A DNA stretch of 64,000 bases. Origin: Caldicellulosiruptor saccharolyticus DSM 8903 (lineage in GTDB: Bacteria > Bacillota > Thermoanaerobacteria > Caldicellulosiruptorales > Caldicellulosiruptoraceae). Under the pieces are notes generated by a model. The model did not search any database, had not been told where the DNA came from, and saw only the letters and a program-made list of their open reading frames with translations. The position numbers were made by a program, and so were the translations under genes. The stretch lies in assembly GCF_000016545.1 (NCBI RefSeq), contig NC_009437.1, positions 218,501 to 282,500 on the forward strand, read 5' to 3'. This document shows, piece after piece, positions 1 to 8,861 of the stretch; positions within the stretch are counted from its first letter, which is position 1; each line of letters opens with the position of its first letter.

Positions 1-2202
1 GATGGAAACTACCTTTATGCAAAGGTTACACCAAAGTATGAAGAGAATGCAATTGAGATTGAAAACTACACACCGCTTGCAGATGGCAGCCACACAATTG
101 AAATTGCTGATGCCAAAGACTTTGCAGGTTACAGGATTGTATACTATAAAACAACCTTCACAACCACCCTTGACAGAACACCACCAAGGCATGTTGCTTT
201 GAACTTTGTTGCAAACAATAGGCTCCAGCTTGTATTTGATGAGGAGATAAGAACAATTGATGGTAGCACTCCAACTGGAGAGTATGAAGTGTATCAGGCA
301 TCAGACAACACAAACCATGCAATTGGTGCAAAAGTGAAACTGCTGCCAGATGGCAAGACAGTTGACATTGAACTTGCCTCCGCTTTGAAACTTGATGTCA
401 GAGCGCTTGTGTCTTTTGAGATTAGGTACAGAAATGTTGAGGATCTTCTTGGAAATAAAGATACAAACTGGACAGTTGTTTCTTCAAAAGCAAACGATGA
501 TACAACAAAACCCACAGTGAAGTCTGTTGATGTTTTAGAAGGGAATGTTATAAAAGTTACATTTTCAGAGAGTGTCAATGCGCAAGACAGAGTATCTTCG
601 TTCAAGCTTCTGTCCTCTGATGGACAAACAATTTTAGATCAGGTTGCAAAAAGTGTTCAGAGGCTGAAAGAAAATGACTATTCAACATATTTGGTTGAAT
701 TCAGCTCTCTTGAAAAAGTAAACGGTGGGACATATACTTTAAAAATCAGTGGCATTCCAGATGTGTCTGTAAGAGAGAATATAATGGATGACGCTACTTT
801 ATCTTTTGCTGCAAAGGATACATTGCCACCAACAATTACAGCAGCAATTGCAAAATATGATCCTGCCTCTGACAATGATAAAATAGACATCTTCTTCTCA
901 GAGGCAATGGATGTTGATAAATTAAAGAACCTTAGCAGTTACTTTATAGGTAGTACATCTGCCACAATACCACTTTCAAGCGTCAAAGGTGCAAAGGTTG
1001 ACTATATATCACCTTCTGCAAACAGGGTGACACTTATTGTTCCTGGTGCTGATGATAAAACACCTGGAAAGTGGTCTGTATCAGGTGGGGCGGTTGACAA
1101 GCTTGCAGCACCTACTTTAACTGATACAGCGGGGAATTTTTTGGCAAATGCTACAATTGCAATGCCGTATTCAATTCTTGCCAACTTCAAAGGTATATCA
1201 CCGCAGGACATTGAGGTTTTAGCAATTGGCAGAAACACAATCCAAATAAAGGCATTAAATGACTACATATTTGCATCGTTTGATCCAGCTTCGATAATGT
1301 TCAGAAATGCATATGCTACCTCAAATTTAAACGGAAACCCTGATAACGACAAAATTGTAAGCCTTGGAATTGTAAGCTATGTAATTAGTCCTGATAAAAA
1401 GGTAGTGACACTAAAAACAGCGGCTCTGTTAACATCTGATGCTAAAGCTGATACAAATGATACAGGTCAGGAACCTGAAGATCTAAAAATCTATACAACA
1501 GGTTCAGGTATAAAAGACCAGTTTGACCAGGTGCTGAATATTCCGCCTACATTGGATGTAAACTTTTATCCGAATATAAAACTGCAGGACAAAATTTCAC
1601 CACAGCAGCTTTCTGTGTCTGTTGGCACAGGGCAAAACTCTGATACCATAGTTGTTACGTTTGATGAGCCTGTTACAACTTTGCCCGGTATAAACAATAC
1701 AATCTTGGCAGCAGGCATTGAGCTAAAAGATGGAACTGCGACACTTTTGCCCGATATCGACTATACAGCTTACACTCAAAATGGAGTGCTGTATATAAAA
1801 GTCAAAAAGCCAGGAGTTGTTGATAGGTCAATTTCTGTCGAAATAAAACGACCTGATTTGATTATAGACTACAATGGCAATCCAGTTGTTCCTGCAAAAG
1901 CTCAGGTTGTCGATCATGTGACAGAGAGGACATCACCTGATGTGTCAGCTGAGTTTTCCACAACTGATACAAGAAAGGTAAAACTTACATTTACAGAATC
2001 AATGGACCCAGCAACATTGGTTCCTCAGAACTTCTCCTGCGTTGCAGGCGGGAATATAATAAGCTTTATAAAATCTTCTGACAATAAAGCTATTGAAATA
2101 ACATTTACAAACCCACTGCCAGCAGGGAGTATTGTAAACATATCACCAAACGTCAAGGATTTGGCAGGAAACTCTGTTTTAACACAGGCTGTGAAGAAGT
2201 AG
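1..2202 (+). CDS. Surface protein with Ig-like (SbsA/Big_5) domains, 5' end outside window
   Basis: The frame is open from base 1, so this is the C-terminal 733 residues of a larger protein. It is built of repeated beta-rich modules. Each has a signature such as VTFSESVNAQD, IFFSEAMDVDK, VTFDEPV or LTFTESMDP, and the last module ends in VKDLAGNSV. This is typical of the SbsA/Big_5 Ig-like domains of bacterial S-layer and cell-surface proteins. No SLH domain, LPXTG motif or membrane segment is present at the C-terminus, so any anchor would have to be N-terminal and out of view. Cell-surface location is inferred from the domain type. A TTG at 199 could be read as a start, but the same module continues upstream of it without a break. 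Confidence 0.8.
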   Translation, partial: DGNYLYAKVTPKYEENAIEIENYTPLADGSHTIEIADAKDFAGYRIVYYKTTFTTTLDRTPPRHVALNFVANNRLQLVFDEEIRTIDGSTPTGEYEVYQASDNTNHAIGAKVKLLPDGKTVDIELASALKLDVRALVSFEIRYRNVEDLLGNKDTNWTVVSSKANDDTTKPTVKSVDVLEGNVIKVTFSESVNAQDRVSSFKLLSSDGQTILDQVAKSVQRLKENDYSTYLVEFSSLEKVNGGTYTLKISGIPDVSVRENIMDDATLSFAAKDTLPPTITAAIAKYDPASDNDKIDIFFSEAMDVDKLKNLSSYFIGSTSATIPLSSVKGAKVDYISPSANRVTLIVPGADDKTPGKWSVSGGAVDKLAAPTLTDTAGNFLANATIAMPYSILANFKGISPQDIEVLAIGRNTIQIKALNDYIFASFDPASIMFRNAYATSNLNGNPDNDKIVSLGIVSYVISPDKKVVTLKTAALLTSDAKADTNDTGQEPEDLKIYTTGSGIKDQFDQVLNIPPTLDVNFYPNIKLQDKISPQQLSVSVGTGQNSDTIVVTFDEPVTTLPGINNTILAAGIELKDGTATLLPDIDYTAYTQNGVLYIKVKKPGVVDRSISVEIKRPDLIIDYNGNPVVPAKAQVVDHVTERTSPDVSAEFSTTDTRKVKLTFTESMDPATLVPQNFSCVAGGNIISFIKSSDNKAIEITFTNPLPAGSIVNISPNVKDLAGNSVLTQAVKK

Positions 2203-2258
2203 TTTGGTTTGTGGTATAGTTATATTGAAGATTTTATATAAATGATGAGGTGTTTAAA

Positions 2259-2501
2259 ATGATATTAGATGCCAAAGAGGTAATTTCTGATGTAGACAAA
2301 TATATGGAAATTATAGAGAAAGAAGGAATAATATTACAAAAGGATGGCAAGAAAATTGCCAAAATCGTTCCAATTAGGAAAAGGAGAAGAGATAATACAG
2401 AAGAAGTTTTAAAAGCAATAAAGGAACTGACAGGTATTGCAAAGGAGCTTAACATGGATGCAGATGCGGTAGGAAAGGAGAGAATTTTGGGGAGTGACTA
2501 A
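2259..2501 (+). CDS. Phd/YefM-like antitoxin of a PIN toxin pair
   Basis: This 80-residue protein begins MILDAKEVISDVDKYM, has a central QKDGKKIAKIVPI segment and ends in a charged helical tail. That is the usual layout of Phd/YefM-type antitoxins: an N-terminal DNA-binding fold and a C-terminal toxin-binding helix. The ATG at 2259 is chosen because GATGAGGTG lies 6 bases upstream; a GTG at 2250 is also in frame. It overlaps the downstream PIN-domain reading frame by 8 bases, the usual antitoxin-toxin order. The assignment rests on fold-like motifs and on its neighbour. Confidence 0.65.
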   Translation: MILDAKEVISDVDKYMEIIEKEGIILQKDGKKIAKIVPIRKRRRDNTEEVLKAIKELTGIAKELNMDADAVGKERILGSD

Positions 2502-2909
2502 GGTTGTAATTGATACAAATGTGGTTTTAGATTGGATATTAGGTAGAGAACCTTTTAAAGATGCTGCTGAGAAAATGTTTGAAATTATAACTTTAAGAAA
2601 AGATATAAAGGCATATGTGACTGCAAATAGTGTGACTGACCTCTTCTATGTTGCTAAAAAAACAATGAAAGTTGACAGAATTAGAAATTTACTTCTTATA
2701 ATTTTCAAAAAGGTAGATATTATAAGTGTATTAAAAAGTGATATAATAAAATCATTAAAAAGTGACTATAATGATTTAGAGGATCATTACAAATTATTTG
2801 TGCTCTCAAGATACAGGCAGATTACTTGATTACTCGTGATAAAGAAATGCATAGTAATAAAATTAGAATAATAACCCCAGAAGAATTTATAAAGGTATTT
2901 TCTTCTTAA
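2494..2909 (+). pseudogene. PIN-domain ribonuclease toxin (VapC-like), frameshifted
   Basis: The N-terminal part (MTKVVIDTNVVLDWILGREPF) has the first catalytic Asp of the PIN fold (VIDTN). The reading frame stops at 2829 after DLEDHYKLFVLS. In the -1 frame from about 2784 the sequence continues as SLQIICALKIQADYLITRD and then RIITPEEFIKVFSS, which is the expected PIN C-terminus with its later acidic residues. One missing base near 2784 (GAGGAT|TCATTA) restores a continuous protein of about 139 residues. The 111-residue product of the present frame would lack the distal active-site Asp. Either the toxin is dead or the base is a sequencing error. Related PIN proteins degrade RNA. Confidence 0.75.
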
Positions 2910-2932
2910 AACTTGAAAATACCTCAAAATTT

Positions 2933-2980
2933 AAAAAGAGGCTGTATTAGTTTTAAAGGCAGCCTCTTTAAATTTTACAT
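2933..2980 (+). terminator. Hairpin terminator after the PIN pair
   Basis: AAAGAGGCTG (2935-2944) pairs with CAGCCTCTTT (2960-2969) around a 15-base loop. An AT-rich tract with short T runs follows. It separates the toxin-antitoxin pair from queD. Confidence 0.5.
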
Positions 2981-3005
2981 TTTTGCAAAAAGGAGTGATA
3001 TTTCC

Positions 3006-3371
3006 TTGCTTCTCAAAAAAATCTTCAAGTTTGATGCAGCGCACAACCTCACAAAGTACCATGGAAAGTGCGAAAGGTTGCATGGGCACACGTACAAGCT
3101 TGTTGTCACAGTCAAAGGAAAATTAGATGAGCAAGACATGGTAATAGATTTTGCTCTGCTCAAAGACATTGTCCAAAAAGAGGTCATAGATATTTTGGAC
3201 CATGCATATTTGAATGATATAATTGAAAACCCAACAGCAGAAAACATTGCAAAGTGGATTTGGCAAAGGCTCTACGATAAAATTAAAGCACAAAATTCTA
3301 CCCTTTATGAAGTTGAAGTCTGGGAAACAGAAGACAGTGGCGCGGTCTACAGGGGTGAAGATGATGATTGA
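3006..3371 (+). CDS. queD: 6-carboxytetrahydropterin synthase family protein
   Basis: This 121-residue member of the 6-pyruvoyl-tetrahydropterin synthase family has zinc ligands His13, His26 and His28 (FDAAHNL and RLHGHTYK). The catalytic Cys22 lies in KCERLHGH, and DHAYLND and ETEDSGAVY motifs follow. QueD converts dihydroneopterin triphosphate to 6-carboxytetrahydropterin, the second step towards preQ0 and queuosine. The TTG at 3006 is preferred because AGGAGTG lies 8 bases upstream; an upstream in-frame TTG at 2913 would place the terminator hairpin inside the gene. It overlaps folE2 by 8 bases, so the two enzymes, which act in sequence from GTP, are translationally coupled. Confidence 0.85.
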   Translation: MLLKKIFKFDAAHNLTKYHGKCERLHGHTYKLVVTVKGKLDEQDMVIDFALLKDIVQKEVIDILDHAYLNDIIENPTAENIAKWIWQRLYDKIKAQNSTLYEVEVWETEDSGAVYRGEDDD

Positions 3372-4134
3372 TGTTCAGAGCCAGAAAGACCTTCGCGGAA
3401 TTGCTATTCAAAAAGTAGGAATAAAAGACTTGAATTGGCCTATTGTTGTGATGGACAGAGCGAACAAGACTCAAACAACCATCGCAAAAATCACTGCAGC
3501 TGCAGAGCTAAAAGGTGATATGAGAGGCACCCATATGTCACGATTTATTGAGGCAATAGATGAGCTAAATGTGGTAGGCCCAAAAGAAATAGAAAGGCTT
3601 CTTGACAGAATAAAGGAGAAGCTTGACTCTCAAAAAGCCTACGTTCGTTTTGACTTTCCATATTTTATAAACAAAAGAACACCTGTAACCGAGACCCTTG
3701 CACCTTTAAAAGTTGACTGCTACTTTGAAGCAGAAAAAGGCGAAAAGTTTGATTTAAAAGTAGGTGTAATTGTTCCTGTCCACACACTTTGCCCGTGCTC
3801 AAAAGAGATTTCTGAGTACGGTGCACACAACCAAAGAGCGTATGTGACAATTGAAGTTAAAATGAGGCGATTTATGTGGATTGAAGAGCTTGTTGAAATA
3901 GCAGAATCTTCTGCCTCATGCCCGCTGTATTCTATCTTAAAAAGACCTGATGAAAAATGGGTTACAGAACGTGCTTACCAGAACCCGAGGTTTGTTGAAG
4001 ACCTTTTGCGTGAGGTTGTTGTTAAAATCAGCGGTGACAAGCGAATCAAGTGGTACAAGGTTTTTGTTGAGAGCATAGAGAGTATTCATAACCACAACGC
4101 ATTTGCATATATTGAAGGGGAGAATACAAAATGA
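3364..4134 (+). CDS. folE2: GTP cyclohydrolase IB (FolE2)
   Basis: This 256-residue protein has the FolE2 signatures RGTHMSRFIEA near residue 58, PVTETLAPL, and HTLCPCSKEISEYGAHNQR near residue 140 with the conserved active-site Cys. FolE2 opens GTP to dihydroneopterin triphosphate, the substrate for QueD and for folate synthesis. Its active site is permissive for several metals, unlike zinc-dependent FolE. Two adjacent ATGs overlap the queD stop; 3364 is chosen because AGGGGTG ends 6 bases before it. The pairing with queD points to queuosine supply, and tgt lies 39 kb downstream in the same window. Confidence 0.9.
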   Translation: MIDVQSQKDLRGIAIQKVGIKDLNWPIVVMDRANKTQTTIAKITAAAELKGDMRGTHMSRFIEAIDELNVVGPKEIERLLDRIKEKLDSQKAYVRFDFPYFINKRTPVTETLAPLKVDCYFEAEKGEKFDLKVGVIVPVHTLCPCSKEISEYGAHNQRAYVTIEVKMRRFMWIEELVEIAESSASCPLYSILKRPDEKWVTERAYQNPRFVEDLLREVVVKISGDKRIKWYKVFVESIESIHNHNAFAYIEGENTK

Positions 4135-4198
4135 TACAATTAAAGTAATAAATCGGCTTTTGAAAAAGCGAGGGAAGGTTTTTTAAAACCGCCACGTA

Positions 4199-5638
4199 AT
4201 GAAGATAAAGATATATACAAAAAGGCTGGGAATCAGTATTGCTGTGCTGGTGTTTGGGATTGTATTTATCTTTCTCTTGATAAAATGTATAACAGTACGG
4301 AATGTCCTGCCGCAAGAGGACAATATAAGCTATCTTAAAAAACTATTTGGTCTTAAAAATGCCCAGCTTGTTGAAAGTGATATCAAGCTCGAAAAACTTC
4401 CTGATGAAACTTTTATGTACAAATACCTATTTGAAGATGATAAGTCAAAATATGAAATCTATATGAAAGAGAGCCAGTCAGTTGTTTACTTCAAAAAGTA
4501 TCAACCATCAGATGTTGTAAATGACTTCTCATTCAATGATGTAAAATCAAAAGCATTCAAGCTTCTGTACAAGTTTGCACCGTACACAAAAGGAAATGTT
4601 GAGCTTTATGTCACCCAAACCAAAGACAAATACATCTGCAACTTCTACCGTGTTGAAGGGGACAAAAAGGTGCTGTCAAATGAAGCAGTGATTGTTCTAA
4701 ATAAAGACAATGGAGAACTTTTAGAGTTTGAAATAAACTGGTTTTCGAATATAAACTTTAAAACTGGTAGCAAAAAAGGGAATGAGGAGGACAAAATTTT
4801 AAAAAGTATAAAGATTGTGCCAGCAATCAGCAGCGATTCCTTTTTGAAGTACACTACGTTAAACAATATTCTTTCTTTAAAAGACCTCTACTTTGACTAT
4901 GTAGAAGGAAAGGTATTCCCAGAGATCAATTTAAACCCAAATAAATTTGATCTCCAAGAGTACAACAATTACGTAGATTATGTTCAAAAGAAGGCATCAG
5001 TTGAGTATGTTAAGCTAAAATTTGGCAAGATTTTAAACATGTTATCGTCTCAGCAAAGAAGATTGCCATTTTCATCATCAGAATTCAAAATTGAGCCATC
5101 TGGTGGATATTCGTACAAAAAAGATAGTTTATACGGCAAGGTAGAGATATCGGCTGATAAGTTTGGGAACATCCTCAAAATGAGAGCAAACCTCAAAGCA
5201 TCTGGCAATATCAAGAAGGTAGAAACTAAGGTTTTGAACGACAGGGCAGAACAGCTCATGCAAATTCTTTTGGGAAAGTTTGTCACTGCTAAATCCTATA
5301 TTTTTGATAATGAAAATGAACATGCTGTTTCATACAAATTCTATATTGGCGGGGCTTTTGTTATGGTAGGAAAGCTAAATATCAGCTTTGACAAGCTTTC
5401 TGGCGAGGTCACCACAGTTGATTTTGATTTGGGATTAAAGCCAGAATTCATGGAAAAGGCAAAAGAAGTAAAGGATACAGTTGAGTACCTAAAACTTATA
5501 AAGTCGAGTGGGTTTGAAGAGGTGTATGTATTGACAAAAGACTATGGCAAGGTGTATCTTTTTGAAAAGAGTGTAGATGCACACTTAGCGCTAAAGCCAA
5601 AATTTGACCTAACATATCTTATGAATGCAACAAAGTAA
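4199..5638 (+). CDS. Membrane-anchored extracytoplasmic protein, possibly YcdB/PepSY-like
   Basis: I do not recognise this 479-residue protein with certainty. One strongly hydrophobic helix at residues 11-32 follows KIYTKRLG, giving a signal-anchor topology with a large outer domain. The body has two similar halves built of beta-strand segments such as YICNFYRVEGDKKVLSNEAVIVLNKDNGELLEF and later AVSYKFYIGGAFVMVGKLNISFDKLSGEV. This resembles the repeated YcdB/YcdC or PepSY-type modules of Firmicute surface proteins. No catalytic motif is visible. The 64 bases separating it from folE2 hold no clear terminator. The function is unknown. Confidence 0.6.
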   Translation: MKIKIYTKRLGISIAVLVFGIVFIFLLIKCITVRNVLPQEDNISYLKKLFGLKNAQLVESDIKLEKLPDETFMYKYLFEDDKSKYEIYMKESQSVVYFKKYQPSDVVNDFSFNDVKSKAFKLLYKFAPYTKGNVELYVTQTKDKYICNFYRVEGDKKVLSNEAVIVLNKDNGELLEFEINWFSNINFKTGSKKGNEEDKILKSIKIVPAISSDSFLKYTTLNNILSLKDLYFDYVEGKVFPEINLNPNKFDLQEYNNYVDYVQKKASVEYVKLKFGKILNMLSSQQRRLPFSSSEFKIEPSGGYSYKKDSLYGKVEISADKFGNILKMRANLKASGNIKKVETKVLNDRAEQLMQILLGKFVTAKSYIFDNENEHAVSYKFYIGGAFVMVGKLNISFDKLSGEVTTVDFDLGLKPEFMEKAKEVKDTVEYLKLIKSSGFEEVYVLTKDYGKVYLFEKSVDAHLALKPKFDLTYLMNATK

Positions 5639-5667
5639 GATAAAATAGAAAGGGATGAGGTACATAG

Positions 5668-6834
5668 ATGGACATACTTATTAAAAATGCAAAGATTTTT
5701 ACAATGGATGAAAAAGGCATAATCGAAAAGGGAGATATATTAATTAAAGATGGTAAGATACATAAAATTGATGAGAAAATCACAGCAAATGGTGCAGAGG
5801 TTATAGATGCAACTGGAAAACTTGTGTTTCCAGGGTTTATTGATGCGCACTCTCACATTGGTATGTGGGAGGACTCTGTTGGCTTTGAAGGAGCAGATGG
5901 CAATGAAGATTCAGACCCTGTCACACCACATCTTCGCGCAATTGATGCTATAAATCCATTTGACAGAAGCTTTGAGGAGGCGATAGCAGGCGGGGTTACA
6001 TGCGTTGCAACAGGTCCTGGGAGTGCGAATGTCATTGGCGGTCAGTTTTGTGTTGTAAAAACATATGGCAAAAGAGTTGACAAGATGGTTATAAAAGAGC
6101 CTGCTGCGATGAAGGTTGCGTTTGGTGAAAATCCAAAAAGTGTTTACCATGAAAAGCATCAAGCACCTCAGACACGCATGGCAACAGCTGCAATCTTAAG
6201 AGAAGCTCTTTTTAAAGCAAAAGAGTACTTAAACAAAAAGCTCGAAGCAGAAAAAGACGAGGAAAAAGACCCTCCAGAGTTTGATATGAAAAGCGAAAGT
6301 TTGATTAAGGTACTAAATAAAGAGATTCCGCTCAAGGCACATGCGCACAGGGCAGATGATATCTTTACAGCTATCAGGATTGCAAAAGAATTTGATGTTA
6401 ATCTGACTTTGGACCATGTGACAGATGGGTATTTGATTGTGGATGAGCTAAAAGAAGAGAACATCCCATGCATTGTTGGACCAAACCTTACAGACAGGTC
6501 AAAGGTTGAGCTTAAAAACCTTGACTTTAAAAACCCCGGAATATTAGCTAAAAACGGCATTCTTGTTGCTATCATGACCGACCATCCTGTAATTCCACAA
6601 AAGTACCTGACACTTTGCGCAGCGCTTGCTTGCAAAAGTGGAATGGACGAATTGGAAGCTTTAAAGGCAATTACAATAAACCCTGCAAAGATTTTAGGGG
6701 TTGACAGCAGGGTAGGAAGCATAAAAGAGGGCAAGGATGCAGATATTGTTATTTATAGTGGCCATCCATTTGAGCTTTTCTCTGAAGTAGAGTATGTACT
6801 TATAAACGGACAAGTTGTTTATAAGAGAAAATAA
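5668..6834 (+). CDS. Metal-dependent amidohydrolase, imidazolonepropionase-related
   Basis: This 388-residue member of the amidohydrolase superfamily opens with the usual small beta domain (ILIKNAKIFTMDEKG). The metal motif GFIDAHSHIG sits near residue 58. Further ligands are seen in KAHAHRADDI and LTLDHVTDG, and the catalytic Asp in IMTDHPVIPQ. The C-terminal NPAKILGVDSRVGSIKEGKDADIVI is standard for the family. These enzymes hydrolyse C-N bonds in cyclic or linear amides. The substrate cannot be told from sequence, and none of its neighbours belongs to histidine or purine degradation. SD AAAGGGATGAGG lies in the short gap after the previous gene. Confidence 0.8.
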   Translation: MDILIKNAKIFTMDEKGIIEKGDILIKDGKIHKIDEKITANGAEVIDATGKLVFPGFIDAHSHIGMWEDSVGFEGADGNEDSDPVTPHLRAIDAINPFDRSFEEAIAGGVTCVATGPGSANVIGGQFCVVKTYGKRVDKMVIKEPAAMKVAFGENPKSVYHEKHQAPQTRMATAAILREALFKAKEYLNKKLEAEKDEEKDPPEFDMKSESLIKVLNKEIPLKAHAHRADDIFTAIRIAKEFDVNLTLDHVTDGYLIVDELKEENIPCIVGPNLTDRSKVELKNLDFKNPGILAKNGILVAIMTDHPVIPQKYLTLCAALACKSGMDELEALKAITINPAKILGVDSRVGSIKEGKDADIVIYSGHPFELFSEVEYVLINGQVVYKRK

Positions 6835-6880
6835 TATTTTGAGTATTGGCAACAAAAATTTTCAAGGGATGTAAATAACT

Positions 6881-7348
6881 ATGAAAGAACTAATTTCATA
6901 CTCATATGATGAGACAATTTCAATTGGTTATAAGATAGGAAAAAACCTTTTTAAAGGTGCAATTGTGACGTTGCAAGGTGATCTTGGAAGTGGCAAGACT
7001 GCTCTGGTAAGAGGCATTGCAAGGGCTTTTTCGATAGACGATATTTCCAGCCCAACCTTTACTATATTTCACATTTACGAAGGAAAATTACCGGTGTATC
7101 ATTTTGACATATACAGAATAGAAGAGGATGAACTCGAAGACATAGGCTATGAAGAGTATTTTTATAATGATGGAGTTACTTTGATAGAGTGGGCAGACAA
7201 GCTAAAGAGACTTTATCCAAAAGAGTACCTTAAAATAGTCATTGAAAAGCTTGATAGCACTGTTCGAAAGATTATTTTAGAAGGTATAGGAGACAGATAC
7301 AAAAAGATAGAGGATGTGGTTGAAAAGGATGAAGATTTTGGGGATTGA
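6881..7348 (+). CDS. tsaE: tRNA t6A biosynthesis ATPase TsaE
   Basis: This 155-residue P-loop protein has Walker A GDLGSGKTALVRG near residue 34, followed by SSPTFTIFHIYEG and the TsaE signatures YHFDIYRIE and LIEWADKL. TsaE works with TsaB, TsaD and TsaC/Sua5 to make N6-threonylcarbamoyladenosine at tRNA position 37. It overlaps tsaB by about 20 bases and tsaB overlaps rimI, giving the conserved Firmicute order tsaE-tsaB-rimI. tsaD is not in the window. Confidence 0.92.
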   Translation: MKELISYSYDETISIGYKIGKNLFKGAIVTLQGDLGSGKTALVRGIARAFSIDDISSPTFTIFHIYEGKLPVYHFDIYRIEEDELEDIGYEEYFYNDGVTLIEWADKLKRLYPKEYLKIVIEKLDSTVRKIILEGIGDRYKKIEDVVEKDEDFGD

Positions 7349-7985
7349 GACATCGGGCAAGGTAGCGAGTGCCTGTATACTTGACGGTGAGAAGATTGTC
7401 TCAGAGATAACTCTTAACACAAAGCTTGTTCATTCTGTTATGTTAATTGACTTAATTGACATGGTACTAAAAAATGCTTCAATTGACATCTCTAACATAG
7501 ACCTGTTTGCGGCTTCAATAGGCCCTGGTTCTTTTACAGGGCTCAGAATCGGTGTTTCAACCATAAAAGGGTTTTGTTTTGCTCTAAACAAACCTTGCAT
7601 TGGTGTAAACACTTTAGAAGCACTTTGTTACAACTTTTATTCATCATCGAATTTTTTGATGCCAATTTTGGATGCAAAGTCTCAGAAAGTATTTGCAGGG
7701 GTTTTCAGGTTTGAGGATGGAGAGTTTGTGACTTATGAAGAAACCTCAGTTTATGATGTTGATAGAGCAAAACAAATGGCCGAAAAATACAACCCTATTC
7801 TTCTTGGCGAGGGGTTAGATGTATATGACTTTTCATCTTTTAGATTAGCGCCAAAGTATTTGCAGTATCAAAGAGCTTCAAATGTGGCAATTGTAGCAAA
7901 AAAGCTTGCAGAAAAAGGCAAGTTACTTTCTCACTTTGAACTTGTCCCGCTGTATCTCAAAAAATCGTATGCAGAAGGGAAATGA
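7329..7985 (+). CDS. tsaB: tRNA t6A biosynthesis protein TsaB
   Basis: This 218-residue ASKHA-fold protein starts MKILGIETSGKVASACIL and contains the family motif ASIGPGSFTGLRIGVSTIKG near residue 65. TsaB is the catalytically inactive partner that holds TsaD in the t6A complex. The ATG at 7329 is chosen because the family begins with MKILGIDTS; an upstream GTG at 7314 would add five non-conserved residues. The start lies inside the end of tsaE, and the stop overlaps the rimI start by four bases (ATGA), suggesting coupled translation. Confidence 0.92.
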   Translation: MKILGIETSGKVASACILDGEKIVSEITLNTKLVHSVMLIDLIDMVLKNASIDISNIDLFAASIGPGSFTGLRIGVSTIKGFCFALNKPCIGVNTLEALCYNFYSSSNFLMPILDAKSQKVFAGVFRFEDGEFVTYEETSVYDVDRAKQMAEKYNPILLGEGLDVYDFSSFRLAPKYLQYQRASNVAIVAKKLAEKGKLLSHFELVPLYLKKSYAEGK

Positions 7986-8449
7986 GAATGACTCAAAAAG
8001 GTATTGTAAGACGTATGACAAAGGAAGATATCGACAGTGTTTATGAGATAGAAAAGCTTTCTTTTTCTGTGCCATGGAGCAAAGAAAGTTTTTTAGCAGA
8101 GATAGAAAATGATTATGCTATCTATTTTGTATACGAAGAGGACTCAAAGGTATGGGGTTTTGCCGGCATGCACCATATAGTTGATGAGGGGCACATTACG
8201 AACATCGCAGTGCATCCACAAAAACGAAGACAGGGCATTGGCAAAGCGCTTCTTTCTGCACTGATCTCGTATGCAAAAGAAAATGGTCTAATTGGCCTTA
8301 CACTTGAGGTAAGAAGCAAAAACATCCCTGCAATCTCACTTTACAAAAGCTTTGGATTCAAAGAGGCAGGCCTTCGCAAAAACTACTATACAAATCCGCC
8401 CGATGATGCCATAATTATGTGGCTTTATTTTAGAAATCTCAAGTCCTAA
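7982..8449 (+). CDS. rimI: Ribosomal protein S18-alanine N-acetyltransferase RimI
   Basis: This 155-residue GNAT protein has an acetyl-CoA binding loop VHPQKRRQGIGKALL near residue 78. Motif B follows as LEVRSKNIPAISLYKSFGF, with a C-terminal RKNYYTNPPDDAIIMWL. These match RimI, which acetylates the N-terminal Ala of ribosomal protein S18. The start codon overlaps the tsaB stop. Some GNAT relatives act on other protein N-termini, so the exact target is inferred from the conserved tsaE-tsaB-rimI order. Confidence 0.88.
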   Translation: MRMTQKGIVRRMTKEDIDSVYEIEKLSFSVPWSKESFLAEIENDYAIYFVYEEDSKVWGFAGMHHIVDEGHITNIAVHPQKRRQGIGKALLSALISYAKENGLIGLTLEVRSKNIPAISLYKSFGFKEAGLRKNYYTNPPDDAIIMWLYFRNLKS

Positions 8450-8465
8450 AGAAGCAATAAAACTG

Positions 8466-8861
8466 CTAATTTTGAAATCCCAATGCTTCTTCTATTTTCT
8501 TTAATATTTTTTTGGTGGCTTCTAAACACTCAATTGTATCTTCCTCGCTTACATACATGGGTTCATCAGGTGGGTATCTGACTTCAATGTAGAACATATT
8601 TATAAAAGAAACGTCCTTTATAAATTCTTTTAAAGAAGGTTCAAATTCTATTGCTTTTTTGCAAAGTTTAAGCAGATTGTGGCCCTCATGAATTATTCCT
8701 GTCTTCCTTAGCAAAAATGCTTTCAAATATTTTTCGACTGCCTGTTGACAATGAAAACAAACAAGTCCATTATCTCCTTCATGCTCATAAAGAATCTGAG
8801 CAGCTCTTAAGTCTTTTTTTCCCATCTCAATCCAATCTGTGAATTTCTTAGAATCTACCAA
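8466..8861 (-). CDS. HEPN-domain protein, partner of the MNT gene
   Basis: This 131-residue helical protein has the HEPN hallmarks WIEMGKKDLRAAQIL, VCFHCQQAVEKYLKAFL, HEGHNLLKL and IEVRYPPDEP. HEPN proteins pair with minimal nucleotidyltransferases. In characterised pairs the HEPN member is a ribonuclease toxin neutralised by AMPylation. An RKTGIIH string could be the Rx4-6H ribonuclease motif, but that is uncertain. The TTG start at 8861 has AGGAGTGA upstream and overlaps the MNT gene by 14 bases, so both are on one minus-strand message. Confidence 0.8.
   Translation of the reverse strand: MVDSKKFTDWIEMGKKDLRAAQILYEHEGDNGLVCFHCQQAVEKYLKAFLLRKTGIIHEGHNLLKLCKKAIEFEPSLKEFIKDVSFINMFYIEVRYPPDEPMYVSEEDTIECLEATKKILKKIEEALGFQN

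Noticed and set aside
294..605. Open frame on the minus strand inside the Ig-like protein gene
   Set aside because: It is an antisense shadow of a well-supported coding region, with no ribosome site and no recognisable motif.
6168..6734. 188-codon minus-strand frame inside the amidohydrolase gene
   Set aside because: Antisense shadow of a gene with a clear metal site; the residues are Ser/Phe-rich without any pattern.
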